Source of the DNA: Nitrospira sp.
GTDB lineage: Bacteria; Nitrospirota; Nitrospiria; Nitrospirales; Nitrospiraceae
Direction of reading: 5' to 3'
DNA: 64,000 bases
Assembly: GCA_016873495.1 (NCBI GenBank)
Contig: VGXC01000011.1
Coordinates: 1-64,000, forward strand
Positions 7,831 to 17,057 of the stretch are shown piece by piece. The notes beneath the pieces are model-generated. The model searched no databases, was not told the origin of the DNA, and saw only the letters and a program-made list of their open reading frames with translations. Numbering within the stretch: the stretch's first letter is position 1; the number at the start of each line of letters is the position of its first letter. A program made the position numbers and the translations under genes.

Positions 7831-9140
7831 GCGGCCTCCGACAGACTCGGCGACGTCTGGAACGTGGTCTGGGGTCGATACAGGGGCTTCACGAAGAGCA
7901 GGTGGGCCGCGCTGATCGACCGTTCCAGGAAACCTCCCTCACAGTAGCAGAGGTACAATTCCCACAGACGCAGGAACGAGTCGGAATAGCCCAGGGCCCT
8001 GACCTTAGACCGGTTGGCGCACAGCCGTTCGCGCCAGCCGCGCAAGGTCGGGGGGTAATGGGCTCCGATATCTTCCAGGTGAAACAGCCCCATGTCCGTG
8101 GCCCGGGTGGCGGAAGAGCAGAGGGCGGTGACGGAAGGGATACAGCTTCCGGGAAAGATGTACTGCTGGATGAAGTCCACCGACCGTGTGGCCTGCTCGT
8201 ACCGCCGGTCCTCGATGGTGATGGCCTGGAGCAACATTCGGCCGTGCGGCTTCAAGAGGTCGCTGCACGCCTTGAAGTAAGTGTCGTAGTAGGCATGGCC
8301 TACGGCTTCGATCATTTCGATGGACACGAGCGCGTCGAAATTAGTGCCGAGCTCGTGCAAATCCCGATAGTCCTTGAGCAGCACCGTCACGCGATCCGTC
8401 AGCCCCGCCTCCTGCACCCGCCGGACCGCTACCTCGTACTGTCTCTGCGAGATGGTCGTGGTGGTGACCCGGCAGTGATAGTGGGAGGCCGCGTGGAGGG
8501 CGAACCCGCCCCAGCCCGTGCCGATTTCCAATACATGATCTGCCGATGAGAGGTTGAGCTTGCGGCAAATCCGGTCGTTCTTGGCCGTCGAGGCCTCGCG
8601 CAAGGGGCCGGTCTCCTGTTCGAAGAAGGCACAGGAGTACATCATTGTCTCATCCAACATTAGCGAGAAGAATTCGTTGCCCAGGTCGTAGTGGGCGGCA
8701 ATGTTGCGCCTGCTGCCGGTTCTGGTGTTGCGTTTCAGCCGATGGACGAGCTGCCGCAGCGGCGCGCTCAGTCGCGCGACGCCCTGCTCCATCCCGTCCA
8801 GCACCGCCCGGTTCCGCACCAGGATGCGCACGAGCGAAGTCAGGTCGTCGCAGGACCAGAGCCCATCCATATAGTCGCCGCCGGCGCCGACCGTCCCGCC
8901 GAAGGCCAGACTGCTGTAGACACTGGGATCGTGGATATGGATGGTGGCGGTGAGCGGGGCGTCGCCGGTTGTCCTGCCGAAGCTCTGTCGGCCGGATCCG
9001 TCGATCACGGCGATGCGGCCCCGCTGCAACCCCTCCCATCTGGCAAAGACCATGCGCCGGGCCAGTTGATCCAGCCAGGTTGTCCGGGAAGCGATCATCG
9101 ATTCCTCGTCGAGCACCATAGCCATGGCAGTCTCCTTCAT
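7812..9140 (-). CDS. cfa: Cyclopropane-fatty-acyl-phospholipid synthase-family methyltransferase
   Basis: SAM-dependent methyltransferase of 442 residues acting on unsaturated acyl chains of membrane phospholipids. An N-terminal lipid-binding region (about 20-120) precedes [25 protein letters not shown], then the SAM motif [16 protein letters not shown] and the EMIEAVG and FIQQYIFPG motifs of the family. It starts in an ATGA overlap with DUF1365, so translation is coupled. In this gene neighbourhood such proteins may carry out methylation towards methylated or furan fatty acids rather than ring closure; the sequence alone does not decide. Confidence 0.9.
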   Translation of the reverse strand: MKETAMAMVLDEESMIASRTTWLDQLARRMVFARWEGLQRGRIAVIDGSGRQSFGRTTGDAPLTATIHIHDPSVYSSLAFGGTVGAGGDYMDGLWSCDDLTSLVRILVRNRAVLDGMEQGVARLSAPLRQLVHRLKRNTRTGSRRNIAAHYDLGNEFFSLMLDETMMYSCAFFEQETGPLREASTAKNDRICRKLNLSSADHVLEIGTGWGGFALHAASHYHCRVTTTTISQRQYEVAVRRVQEAGLTDRVTVLLKDYRDLHELGTNFDALVSIEMIEAVGHAYYDTYFKACSDLLKPHGRMLLQAITIEDRRYEQATRSVDFIQQYIFPGSCIPSVTALCSSATRATDMGLFHLEDIGAHYPPTLRGWRERLCANRSKVRALGYSDSFLRLWELYLCYCEGGFLERSISAAHLLFVKPLYRPQTTFQTSPSLSEAACSMVS

Positions 9141-9910
9141 GCGATCGGATGGTCCCCCACCTCTTTACGCGGGTGGGTGTAGAGCGGGCAGCGTTTGAGC
9201 CAGAGGCGGAACGCTTGCCAATAAATGCCGCCGATCACCTGGCCGGTCATCAGCGGATATCGGAACAGGGCCAGGGCGAGCGAGAGGCCCGTGATCTCGC
9301 GGCGGGACAGGGTCATGGTGGCGTCGAAGAAAGATCCGGCCCCGTTTCGGTTTTCCATGTGGACGGCCAGCCGCTGTGCCGGGTCGGTGAATCGCCAGTC
9401 GTAGCGCACGTCCATGTCCATGAACGGGGAGACGTGGAACCCCTTGTCGAATCGGAACCGCTTATGAGACCCCTGGCCTTCGTTTCGGTCTTGTCCCAGC
9501 ACGTAGCAATGGCGTTCATTCCACGGCGTGTTGTGGACTTCCGCGACGATGGTCTCGACGACACGGCCTGTCCGGTCGAAGCAGTAGTAAAAGCTCACCG
9601 GGTTGAAGCAGTAACCGAAATAGCGGAGGTGGGTCAGGAGGCGGATGGGCCCCTCGGGCCGCTTGCCGGTCGTCTGGTCGACGAGCGTGCGGATGGTCTG
9701 TCCGAGGGGCACCGCCGGGTCGCCCGTGTGGTCGCTGCGTTTGAACCAGGCGAGGTTCGGCCGACCGACCGACCAGAGCCAACGGCCTTGGAAAATCCTA
9801 TCCAGCTCGTCCAGGTCCACATAGAGCATGAACAATCGGTAGCGGAAAGCATGCGTGGCAGGGCTGAATCGGCGATGCCGGACCGGGCCTTCATACAGAC
9901 AGCTGTTCAC
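9137..9910 (-). CDS. DUF1365-family protein
   Basis: Protein of 257 residues: [35 protein letters not shown], then [19 protein letters not shown] and [15 protein letters not shown], the invariant blocks of DUF1365. GTG 9910 was chosen because it overlaps the TGA of the FAD gene as GTGA and puts the family start (MNSCLYEG) at residue 1; longer readings have no similarity. The family always accompanies the COG2907 oxidoreductase and a Cfa homologue, which suggests action on the same lipid. The enzymatic step is unknown. Confidence 0.88.
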   Translation of the reverse strand: MNSCLYEGPVRHRRFSPATHAFRYRLFMLYVDLDELDRIFQGRWLWSVGRPNLAWFKRSDHTGDPAVPLGQTIRTLVDQTTGKRPEGPIRLLTHLRYFGYCFNPVSFYYCFDRTGRVVETIVAEVHNTPWNERHCYVLGQDRNEGQGSHKRFRFDKGFHVSPFMDMDVRYDWRFTDPAQRLAVHMENRNGAGSFFDATMTLSRREITGLSLALALFRYPLMTGQVIGGIYWQAFRLWLKRCPLYTHPRKEVGDHPIA

Positions 9911-11169
9911 GATTCCAGTCCCTTTCCGAAGGAGCGGCAGACGGCCAGCGCGCTCTTGACGCCGTCTTCGTGGAAGCCGAAGCCCCAGTAGGCCCCGCAG
10001 AAGTGGGTGCGGCGCACCCCGCTGATCTCCGCGTGGCGTTGCTGGGCCGCCACCCCGCGCTGCGTATAGACCGGGTGGTGGTAGGTGATGCGTCTGATGA
10101 CTTTGGCCGGGTCGATCCCTTCGATGTGATTGAGCGTCACGCAAAAATGATGCGGAGATTGGAGGCGCTGGAGAAGGTTCATGTAATAGGTGACGCCCAC
10201 CCGGCTCCTCGGCTGGACGGGGATATGGTAGTTCCAACTGGCCCAGGCCAAACGTCGGCGCGGCAGGAGCGACGCGTCCGTGTGCAGGACGGTGTCGTTG
10301 GTCTGATAGGGAATGGCCCCCAGAATGTCCCGCTCTTGTTCGCTGGGATCGGCCAGGAGCGCCAGGGCCTGGTCGCTGTGCGTTGCCAAAACGATCTGGT
10401 CGAAGTCGTCCCGGCGCGGCGCCTCGCCCACTGGCTGCCAGACGATCTCGACCCGGTCCTGGTGGCGGGTGATGGACCGGACCGGAGACTGGAGCCGGAT
10501 GCGGTCCGCGTACGGACGGGTGAGGGCCTCGATATAACGGGACGAGCCGCCGGCCACGGTGCGCCACTGGGGTCGCTCGTTCACGCTGAGCATGCCGTGG
10601 TTGGTGAAGAACTCCACAAAGTAACGGGCGGGGAAGTCGAGCATCTGCATCGGGTCGGCCGACCAGATCGCGGCCCCCATCGGGACGATGTATTGGTTGA
10701 CGAACTCGCGTGAGTAGCGGTTCATCCGCAGGTAGGCGCCCAGGGTGGTGTCGTCGCTGCCGGTCCTCAACAGCTCCTTGGATTCGCGGCCAAACCGCAG
10801 GATATCCCGGATCATCCGGTGGAAGGAGGGGCGAAACAGATTGCGCCGCTGCGCGAACAGGGCGTTAAGCGAGGTGCCGTTGTACTCCAGGCCGGTCGTT
10901 TCGCAACGGACACTGAAGCTCATCTCGCTGGGCTGCGCGGCGACGTTCAGCCGGCGCAGCACCTTGATAAAGTTGGGATAGGTCCAGTCGTTGTACACGA
11001 TAAAGCCTGTGTCCACCGCGTAGGGGACGCCGTCCTTTTGAACTTCCACGGTGTGGGTATGGCCTCCGATGTAGTCGGCGGCCTCGAAGACGGTGATCTT
11101 GTGCTCGTCGCTCAGGAGATAGGCGGCAAGCAGGCCGGAGATGCCGGTGCCGACGACGGCGATCTTCAT
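9907..11169 (-). CDS. FAD-dependent amine-oxidase-fold oxidoreductase (COG2907 type)
   Basis: Protein of 420 residues starting [20 protein letters not shown], a dinucleotide-binding GxGxxG motif, with [10 protein letters not shown] following as in the flavin amine-oxidase fold. Mid-protein [21 protein letters not shown] and the C-terminal [19 protein letters not shown] match the COG2907 group found next to DUF1365 and Cfa. It probably oxidises or desaturates an acyl chain. Start and stop are both in 4-base overlaps with neighbours, so the gene sits inside a coupled operon. Confidence 0.88.
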   Translation of the reverse strand: MKIAVVGTGISGLLAAYLLSDEHKITVFEAADYIGGHTHTVEVQKDGVPYAVDTGFIVYNDWTYPNFIKVLRRLNVAAQPSEMSFSVRCETTGLEYNGTSLNALFAQRRNLFRPSFHRMIRDILRFGRESKELLRTGSDDTTLGAYLRMNRYSREFVNQYIVPMGAAIWSADPMQMLDFPARYFVEFFTNHGMLSVNERPQWRTVAGGSSRYIEALTRPYADRIRLQSPVRSITRHQDRVEIVWQPVGEAPRRDDFDQIVLATHSDQALALLADPSEQERDILGAIPYQTNDTVLHTDASLLPRRRLAWASWNYHIPVQPRSRVGVTYYMNLLQRLQSPHHFCVTLNHIEGIDPAKVIRRITYHHPVYTQRGVAAQQRHAEISGVRRTHFCGAYWGFGFHEDGVKSALAVCRSFGKGLES

Positions 11170-11936
11170 GAAGATCGAACCAGTTGGCCGGCCAGCCGGT
11201 TGTAGAGAAAGCCAGGCAGCATGGCGAGGAGTTTGAAGGGGATGCTGAAGCGCTTGGGAAAATGAATTTCCTGCTTCTGCGCGGCAATCCCGTCGGCGAT
11301 GCGGCGGGCCGCGTCCTCGACCTCGATACGGAAGGGCATGGGAAAATCGTTCGCGTCTGTCAGGGGGGTTCGCACAAAACCGGGGCAGACGATCGAAACG
11401 GGAATCTGTTCCGGAGCCAGGTCGAGTCGCAGCGACTGGAGGAGATAATAGATGGCTGCCTTCGAAGTGCCGTAGGCTTCCGCGCGGGGCAAGCCGCCGT
11501 AGGCGACGGTGCTGCTCATGCCGACGAGATGGGGGTGGGCGGAGCGGCGCAGCAGCGGCAGGACCGCCTCGATGCCGTAGATCAGGCTCAGGAGATTGGT
11601 CCGGATCACCCGCTCGACCAGGGCGCTGTCGAATCGCTTGACGTCCACATATTCGCAGGTGCCGGCATTGAAGAAGGCGATATCGATCCCGCCGAAACGC
11701 TGCTCGATGAGCGATGCCGTTTGTTGGGTTGCCTGGCGATTCGTCACGTCAAGGGCGAGGGCGGCCAAGCGGCCGGCCGGTCCCTCCCGGACCAGAGCGT
11801 CCAGCGCTTCGTGGCTGCGAGCCGAGGCGATCACGGTTCCGCCGCGCCGGGCCAGCTCGAGAGCCGTGGCTCGGCCGATTCCCGAAGAGGCGCCGGTCAC
11901 CCAGATCCGGCGGCCGGAGAAGTCTTGCGCGGTCAT
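11166..11936 (-). CDS. Short-chain dehydrogenase/reductase
   Basis: Classical SDR of 256 residues: cofactor motif WVTGASSGIGRATALEL near 12-28, IAFFNAG, and catalytic Ser-Tyr-Lys in GMSSTVAYGGLPRAEAYGTSKAA (Y-x-x-x-K near 154-158). The C-terminal region is hydrophobic (FSIPFKLLAMLPGFLYNRLAG), suggesting membrane association, in keeping with a lipid substrate. ATGA overlap with the FAD oxidoreductase. Arg/Ser early in the fold is compatible with NADP but not decisive. Confidence 0.88.
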   Translation of the reverse strand: MTAQDFSGRRIWVTGASSGIGRATALELARRGGTVIASARSHEALDALVREGPAGRLAALALDVTNRQATQQTASLIEQRFGGIDIAFFNAGTCEYVDVKRFDSALVERVIRTNLLSLIYGIEAVLPLLRRSAHPHLVGMSSTVAYGGLPRAEAYGTSKAAIYYLLQSLRLDLAPEQIPVSIVCPGFVRTPLTDANDFPMPFRIEVEDAARRIADGIAAQKQEIHFPKRFSIPFKLLAMLPGFLYNRLAGQLVRSS

Positions 11937-11953
11937 GTGCGATCTCCTGAGGA

Positions 11954-12370
11954 CTACAGATGGGACTTGATGGCGCGGACGAGGGGCCCCAGCAGGGGGA
12001 CTCGCTCGTATAACAACGCGCCTACGTCGAAGTAGTCACGATGATATACGACCTTGTCCGCGAATCGGATGTGCGTGGCGCCGGGCAGATGGAGCAGTTC
12101 GCCTGGGTGGAAGCGGGCATGATGCAGGTGCATAATCCAGGTCAGGACCGCCTGGTCGTCCTGAACGACTTCGGCTTCAAAGGTGAAGCGGCAGCTGTGG
12201 ATGTCGGCGTAGAGCCGTTGGAAATAGGCGCGCAGGGCGGGAAGCCCCTGGATGCGGTGCAACGGATCCTCGAACAGAACCGACTCGTCGTAGAGGTCGT
12301 CGAGCAGCGAGAGCGAAGACCGAGTGAGGCGGTTGTACGTGTCCTTAAAGGTCCCGACCGACCGGCTCAA
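11954..12370 (-). CDS. NTF2/SnoaL-like protein
   Basis: Protein of 138 residues with the cone-shaped NTF2-like pattern: FKDTYNRLTRSSLSLLDDLYDESVLFEDPLHRIQG, then HHARFHPGELLHLPGATHIRF and HRDYFDVGALLYERVP. The frame is open far upstream into the desaturase gene. The best start is TTG 12370, which overlaps the desaturase TGA as TTGA and would be translationally coupled. Similar proteins occur in light- and ChrR-regulated lipid operons. Enzymatic role unknown; the fold often binds or isomerises hydrophobic ligands. Confidence 0.75.
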   Translation of the reverse strand: MSRSVGTFKDTYNRLTRSSLSLLDDLYDESVLFEDPLHRIQGLPALRAYFQRLYADIHSCRFTFEAEVVQDDQAVLTWIMHLHHARFHPGELLHLPGATHIRFADKVVYHRDYFDVGALLYERVPLLGPLVRAIKSHL

Positions 12371-13338
12371 GCCACCGCTTCCATGTCCAGGCGCTTGGAC
12401 GCCCGGATTCGGTCGGGCACGGGCTTCAGGTCCCAGATCAGCCCTGTCCACGACAGAGCGATCAGCCCGTAATAGGAGAGGTCGATCTCCCACCAATAGA
12501 AGCCTTGGCGGGTGGATGTGGGATAGTGATGGTGGTTGTTGTGCCAGCCCTCGCCGAGCGTGATGAGCGCCAGAATAAAGGAATTACGGCTGGTGTCTCC
12601 CGTATCGTACCGCTGTTCGCCGACCATATGGGCGAGCGAGTTGATCGTTTGCGTACAGTGGAAGAGGACGACGGTGGAGATGAAGAAGCCCCAGATCAGC
12701 ATCTGTCCGCCGGTGGTGCCCAGGCCTGGGGCGACCCGTTCCAAGAAGGCGCCGAGGCCGTAGAGGGACGTGCCCAGCAGGATCGGCACCAAGGTGTCGA
12801 AGCGGTCCAGGAAGCGCAGTTCCGGAAACTTGGCCAGGTCGGGCACGGCCTTCAAATTGGTGAGGAAGCTCGCCGGCGTCATGATCCACCCCATGTGGCT
12901 CATGAAGAACCCGTGTTGAATCGGCGAGTGCACATCCTGCGGCTGGTCTGAATAGAGATGATGATGCCGGTGATGGGCGGCCCACCAGAGCGGCCCGCGC
13001 TGGACGGCGGATGCGCCGAGGACGGCGAGGGCGAATTGGCACCAGCGTGTGGTCTTATAGGTCCGATGGGAAAAATAACGATGATAGATCGCGGTGACGG
13101 CAAACATGCGGATGACGTACAGCGCCGCGGCGACCGCCACCGCAGTCCAGCTCCATCCCACCCAGATCACCCCGAGGCACATGGCGTGGAGCCAGATGAA
13201 CGGGAGGCACCGCAGCCATTCGATCTTTTGGCCGTCGTGGCTGCGGGGCTGGTCCATCCCATCCCAGGAATCGAACCATCGAACGAAAGGCTGGAATGGA
13301 TTGGTCGAACGTGCCGGGGCGCTGGATGGCTGGGACAT
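12367..13338 (-). CDS. Membrane acyl desaturase (delta-9 type)
   Basis: Di-iron fatty acid desaturase of 323 residues with all three histidine boxes: HRYFSH, HHRHHH and GEGWHNNHHHYP. Hydrophobic pairs are at about 45-90 and 185-240. It introduces a double bond into acyl-CoA or acyl-lipid, giving the unsaturated substrate for the Cfa-like methyltransferase at the end of the same operon. A candidate promoter lies about 100 bases upstream. It is the first gene of the coupled set down to 7285. Confidence 0.92.
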   Translation of the reverse strand: MSQPSSAPARSTNPFQPFVRWFDSWDGMDQPRSHDGQKIEWLRCLPFIWLHAMCLGVIWVGWSWTAVAVAAALYVIRMFAVTAIYHRYFSHRTYKTTRWCQFALAVLGASAVQRGPLWWAAHHRHHHLYSDQPQDVHSPIQHGFFMSHMGWIMTPASFLTNLKAVPDLAKFPELRFLDRFDTLVPILLGTSLYGLGAFLERVAPGLGTTGGQMLIWGFFISTVVLFHCTQTINSLAHMVGEQRYDTGDTSRNSFILALITLGEGWHNNHHHYPTSTRQGFYWWEIDLSYYGLIALSWTGLIWDLKPVPDRIRASKRLDMEAVA

Positions 13339-13439
13339 CAGGCATGACTCCGTTGTCAGGGGTGCACAGCAATACGGCTGGCTTGGTTCTGGGATCGTGG
13401 ATCGCCGGCTAGAGGGAAGCCAGAGTGCATTGGCACCGC

Positions 13440-13468
13440 ACCATACTTGAATTGACGGGATAAATCAA
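13440..13468 (-). promoter_or_regulatory. Candidate promoter of the desaturase operon
   Basis: On the minus strand TTGATT (13468-13463), 17 bases, TATGGT (13445-13440). It overlaps the stop of the upstream gene and would give a leader of about 95 bases. Both boxes deviate from consensus by two bases. Confidence 0.4.
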
Positions 13469-14043
13469 GGCCTATGCAGGACTTGCGACTTCAGAGCCTC
13501 GCTGATGGGGTGGGGGCCGAGCCAGATGGCGAAGTAGGCGGAGGCAAAATCCGCTCCCTCGATGGTGCCCTTGGGGGTTCCGTTATGCGCCAGCTCCGTG
13601 CCGACGCCCGGCAGATAGGTCAGCGAATAGCGGTCACCCGGCTTGACGTCTTGATAGAGGGCATGGAGCCGGTCGATTTTTGGGCGCAGCGCAGTCATCG
13701 CGGCCGCCGGCACGTTTCGGGCCATGACCTCGGCCGCCGCCCGACCGAAATCCGGCCCGCTGATCGGCTGGAAGTACTGCAACTCCAAACGCTTGGGGAC
13801 GTCGGAGAGCACCTCGTTCGGTGCAACCCGTTCCTCGATGTACAAAGCGGCGACGTAGACCTTGATGGTGAACAGATAACGGGCCAGGCCGAGTCCACGG
13901 AGCGGCAAGGTCGTATCGCCGGTCCGATAGAAACCGCCGAACGTGACGCCCTCAATCTCGCTGGTCGGCCCTGCGTGGACGCCAGTGCCAGCCAATACGA
14001 GGGTGAAGAGGCAGAGGGCTGTGGTGATCTGTCGCAGGCGCAT
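13465..14043 (-). CDS. Exported chalcone-isomerase-like protein
   Basis: Protein of 192 residues with a signal peptide (LCLFTLVLAGTGVHAG), followed by a chalcone-isomerase-like domain: GVTFGGFYRTGDTTLPLRGLGLARYLFTIKVYVAALYIEE and YLPGVGTELAHNGTPKGTIEGADFASAYFAIWLG. Bacterial members bind fatty acids or are of unknown function; flavonoid chemistry is not implied. ATG 14043 overlaps the upstream TGA (TGATG); GTG 14046 is the alternative. A lipid-binding role would suit the neighbouring desaturase operon. Confidence 0.8.
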   Translation of the reverse strand: MRLRQITTALCLFTLVLAGTGVHAGPTSEIEGVTFGGFYRTGDTTLPLRGLGLARYLFTIKVYVAALYIEERVAPNEVLSDVPKRLELQYFQPISGPDFGRAAAEVMARNVPAAAMTALRPKIDRLHALYQDVKPGDRYSLTYLPGVGTELAHNGTPKGTIEGADFASAYFAIWLGPHPISEALKSQVLHRP

Positions 14044-15023
14044 CACAGGTGGTTACGGAGCATCAGCTCCTTCGGATGTGGATTGAGGTACACCTGATCG
14101 GCCAGGTAGCCGATGTCCAGATGCCGAATATAGTGTTTGACGAGGGTAAGCGGCACGACCAAGGGGGTCAGACCCTGGTGATAGTCTTTCAACACCTCCT
14201 GCAGCTCGTCCCGCTCGGCGGCGCTGAGGCGTGGCTTGAAAAAGCCGACCATGTGCTGGAGCACGTTGACATGTTTGCGTACGGTGGCTCGTACCTGCAA
14301 TGCCTGCATGAACAGGCTTGCGTAGGCGTGAGCCAAGTCGGTGGGGCGGTGCAGGCTCGCGTTGCCCACCAGTTGACCGAGCTTCTCATAGTGGGGGCGG
14401 CTGTGGGCCAGGAGGAGAAATTTATGCCGACGGTGAAAGTCCACCAGCCCTTGCCTGGTCAGACGGTGCCGCTGCAGCTCACGCCAGCGGGCATAGCTGA
14501 AGACGCGCTCGAGAAAGTTGTCCCGGATCGCGGGATCGGTGAGGCGGCCTTCCTCCTCGACCGGCACGAGCGGGAACTGTTCCTGAAAGATGCGCGCGAA
14601 GAGGCCGACCCCGTTGCGGGCCGGCAGGCCCTGCTCCGTATAGACGCGCACCCGTTCGATCCCGCAGCTCGGGGAGCCCTGTTTGAACACGTACCCGGAT
14701 AGGTCCATGGCATCCAGTTCTCGCACGCGATGGTGGGAGAATCGCTCCATCATGTGGGTGTGATCCAGGCCGGACTTGACGGTGAGGAGACGGGGCGCTT
14801 CGGGCGGACCGACCAGCCGCATGGCTTCGCGCGGCGTGCCGAGCCCCGCTTCGACCTCGGGACAGACCGGCACCCATTCGACGTGTCGGCCCAAGGTGTC
14901 GGCGAGAAATCGGTCCCGCTTGTGTCCGCCGTCGTACCGGACTTTCTCGCCCAGCAGGCAGCGGCTGATGCCGATGCGAATGGGAAGGGGGTCTGTGGTG
15001 GACATCGTGGTCGTGTGCGACAC
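14043..15023 (-). CDS. DUF523/DUF1722 (YbgA-type) protein
   Basis: Protein of 326 residues with two modules. The DUF523 part (about 15-160) carries IGISRCLLGEKVRYDGGHKRD, VCPEVEAGLGTPREAMRLV and FKQGSPSCGIERV with conserved cysteines. The DUF1722 part (about 190-310) carries FHRRHKFLLLAHSRPHYEKLGQLV. YbgA-type fusions are regularly next to photolyase genes, as here. GTG 15023 abuts the upstream stop; ATG 15005 is also possible. Cysteines in the first module may hold a metal centre. Reaction unknown. Confidence 0.85.
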   Translation of the reverse strand: MSHTTTMSTTDPLPIRIGISRCLLGEKVRYDGGHKRDRFLADTLGRHVEWVPVCPEVEAGLGTPREAMRLVGPPEAPRLLTVKSGLDHTHMMERFSHHRVRELDAMDLSGYVFKQGSPSCGIERVRVYTEQGLPARNGVGLFARIFQEQFPLVPVEEEGRLTDPAIRDNFLERVFSYARWRELQRHRLTRQGLVDFHRRHKFLLLAHSRPHYEKLGQLVGNASLHRPTDLAHAYASLFMQALQVRATVRKHVNVLQHMVGFFKPRLSAAERDELQEVLKDYHQGLTPLVVPLTLVKHYIRHLDIGYLADQVYLNPHPKELMLRNHL

Positions 15024-15563
15024 TCAGCCCTGCCTGGTCGATTCCGTTGCCTGAGGCATAAAGCGCCGCAGGTGTTCGGCGAGCATGGAGCAGACCATCG
15101 TCAAGTCAAATGGCCAGGCATAGCGCAGCGTCACTAGGGGGTATTGGGCGCGCAGGTGTTGCAGCGTGTCCGGAATCTCCAGTTCCGAGTGCGACCCCCC
15201 CGGGGTGAACATGGATGACAGGACCGTGATCTCCTGCGCGCCGGCGCCGACCAACTCCGCGACGGCCTCTTCGAGCGAGGGGGCGCAGAATTCATTATAG
15301 GCCAGCGCCAGCGGCACGCCGTTCAAGAACGGACGAAGGCGATCGGCCAGCGACTCCAGCCCGGTCCGATAGGGGTCGGTCTGCGCCGTGCGGGGCCACC
15401 GGCGGATCCGTTGGTCCAACTCGATTTCCTCGCTCGTGGCCGATGTGCCGGACGCGCGGCGCTGCGCTTCCAGACGCTTCAGCTTGGTGACCAGTTCCTG
15501 GGGGTAATCTTTCGGCACGCCTCCGTGCCCGACGAGGACGATGCCCTGTGCGGGTGCCGTCAT
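15024..15563 (-). CDS. CbiX-like chelatase (sirohydrochlorin cobaltochelatase family)
   Basis: Protein of 179 residues starting GIVLVGHGGVPKDYP, the first metal-binding histidine, with the second in SSMFTPGGSHSELEIPDTLQHL. This is the single-domain chelatase fold. ATG 15563 has AAGGA 8 bases upstream; the longer frame to 15608 has none. The insert TSEEIELDQRIRRWPRTAQTDPYRTGLESLADRL after the first histidine is longer than in classical CbiXS, so the substrate may differ. Between photolyase and YbgA, and with a B12-dependent light sensor in the window, cobalt/corrin metabolism is a reasonable inference, not proven. Confidence 0.72.
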   Translation of the reverse strand: MTAPAQGIVLVGHGGVPKDYPQELVTKLKRLEAQRRASGTSATSEEIELDQRIRRWPRTAQTDPYRTGLESLADRLRPFLNGVPLALAYNEFCAPSLEEAVAELVGAGAQEITVLSSMFTPGGSHSELEIPDTLQHLRAQYPLVTLRYAWPFDLTMVCSMLAEHLRRFMPQATESTRQG

Positions 15564-15635
15564 AGGAGCGGTTCCTTTCGATGGTGCGATCGTGCTGGAA
15601 TCAATCATGGTGGACCGGTTCCGTATGAGGTTCCC

Positions 15636-17057
15636 TCATCTTACCGGCTTCTCGCGCAGGTAGCGGACCCGGGCTTCCTTGTGATCCACGATTGGAAGGG
15701 GGTAGTCCTGCCCAAGGCGACAGGCATAGCGGCTCTGTTCGTCGATGCCCAAGGTCTCGGGGGCGTGAATGTATTTCGTGGGCACGGAGGCGAGCTCCGG
15801 CACGTATCGGCGGATGTAGTCGCCCGTGGGGTCGAACTTTTTGGCCTGGAGGGCCGGGTTGAAGATCCGATAGCTGGGCATGGCATCCGTTCCGGTGGAG
15901 GCGCACCATTGCCAATTTCCGTTGTTGGCGGCCTGGTCCGCGTCGAGCAGACGCTCCATGAAATACCGTTCTCCGAGGCGCCAGTCAAGGCGCAAGTCTT
16001 TGACGAGGAAGGAGGCGACGACCATGCGCACGCGATTGTGCATCCAGCCGGTTTCGTTCAATTGCCGCATCCCTGCATCCACCAACGGAAACCCGGTTCG
16101 GCCCCGAGACCACGCCTCATAGAGACGGCGGTCTGTTCGGTGCGGCGGGACCGCCGTCGGGCGAAACGGGCCGGTTGCCACGTGGGGGAACGAGGCCAGG
16201 ATGTGTTGGAAAAAATCCCGCCAGATGAGCTCATCCACCCAAGTTTGCGCGCCGGCGCGCCAGGCCTGGTCCTGCCGGGCGAAGGTCATGAGCGCCGCCT
16301 GCGCGGCGCTTCTCGTGGAGAGGGCTCCAAATCGGAAGTAGGGGGAGAGCATAGATGTTTCGTCGAGGGCCGGAAGATTTCTGCCGGTAGCATAACCTCC
16401 CAGGGGGCCCTTGAGAAACCACTTCAGCCGTGTCCTGGCTTCCCGCTCGCCTCCCGGTATGGTCGGCGTCAATTGTTCGTACCCCAGGTCGGCAGCTCCG
16501 GGGAGTTCGCGCGACGTCTCGATGCCGGTGGCGTGTTGGCTGACGGGGCGAGGGACGGTCAGCACGCGCGGGGCGGAAGTCCGCCATTGTTCCCACCACC
16601 GTTTTCGGTAAGCGCCGTAGCGCTGCATCGGTTGCCCGGCAGCTGACGCGATTTCGCCGGCTTCGAATATCACGTGGTCTTTGAATGTATGCACGGCGAT
16701 CCCGTGCTGCATGAGCGCGTGCCTCACGGCGTCGTCTCTGGTGCGGGCGGCCAGCTCGTAATCCCGATTCCAGTAGACCGCCTCGACGCCGGACTCGCGG
16801 GCCATGCGCAGGACTTCTTCGACCGGCTCACCCCGGCGCCACTGCAGGGGTATGCCGAGCGCCGCGAGCGATCGCCCCAGATCGTCCAGGCAGCGGAGCA
16901 TAAAGTTCACGCAGGCCGATCCGAACTGTCCGGATCGCAACAGCGGCTCGTCGAAGACGAACAACGGAATCACCTCGTCGCACTCGGCCAAGGCCGCCGT
17001 TAAGGCCGGCTGGTCATGGACGCGCAAGTCGCGCTTGAACCAAACGAGGCCTTTCAT
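15636..17057 (-). CDS. phrB: Deoxyribodipyrimidine photolyase (class I type)
   Basis: Photolyase/cryptochrome of 473 residues. An N-terminal antenna domain (GLVWFKRDLRVHDQPALTAAL) is followed by the FAD domain with LDETSMLSPYFRFGALSTR, WVDELIWRDFFQHIL, GFPLVDAGMRQLNETGWMHNRVRMVVASFLVKDLRLDWRLGE, and DADQAANNGNWQWCASTGTDA. This last stretch is typical of CPD photolyases using blue light to split cyclobutane dimers. It begins in an ATGA overlap with a small membrane protein. A cryptochrome-like sensor role cannot be excluded, but the active-site Trp/Asn pattern favours repair. Confidence 0.93.
   Translation of the reverse strand: MKGLVWFKRDLRVHDQPALTAALAECDEVIPLFVFDEPLLRSGQFGSACVNFMLRCLDDLGRSLAALGIPLQWRRGEPVEEVLRMARESGVEAVYWNRDYELAARTRDDAVRHALMQHGIAVHTFKDHVIFEAGEIASAAGQPMQRYGAYRKRWWEQWRTSAPRVLTVPRPVSQHATGIETSRELPGAADLGYEQLTPTIPGGEREARTRLKWFLKGPLGGYATGRNLPALDETSMLSPYFRFGALSTRSAAQAALMTFARQDQAWRAGAQTWVDELIWRDFFQHILASFPHVATGPFRPTAVPPHRTDRRLYEAWSRGRTGFPLVDAGMRQLNETGWMHNRVRMVVASFLVKDLRLDWRLGERYFMERLLDADQAANNGNWQWCASTGTDAMPSYRIFNPALQAKKFDPTGDYIRRYVPELASVPTKYIHAPETLGIDEQSRYACRLGQDYPLPIVDHKEARVRYLREKPVR

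Noticed and set aside
12367-12496. Longer NTF2-like protein starting at 12496
   Set aside because: The extra 42 residues are the out-of-frame reading of the desaturase gene; the coupled TTG start fits the family length.
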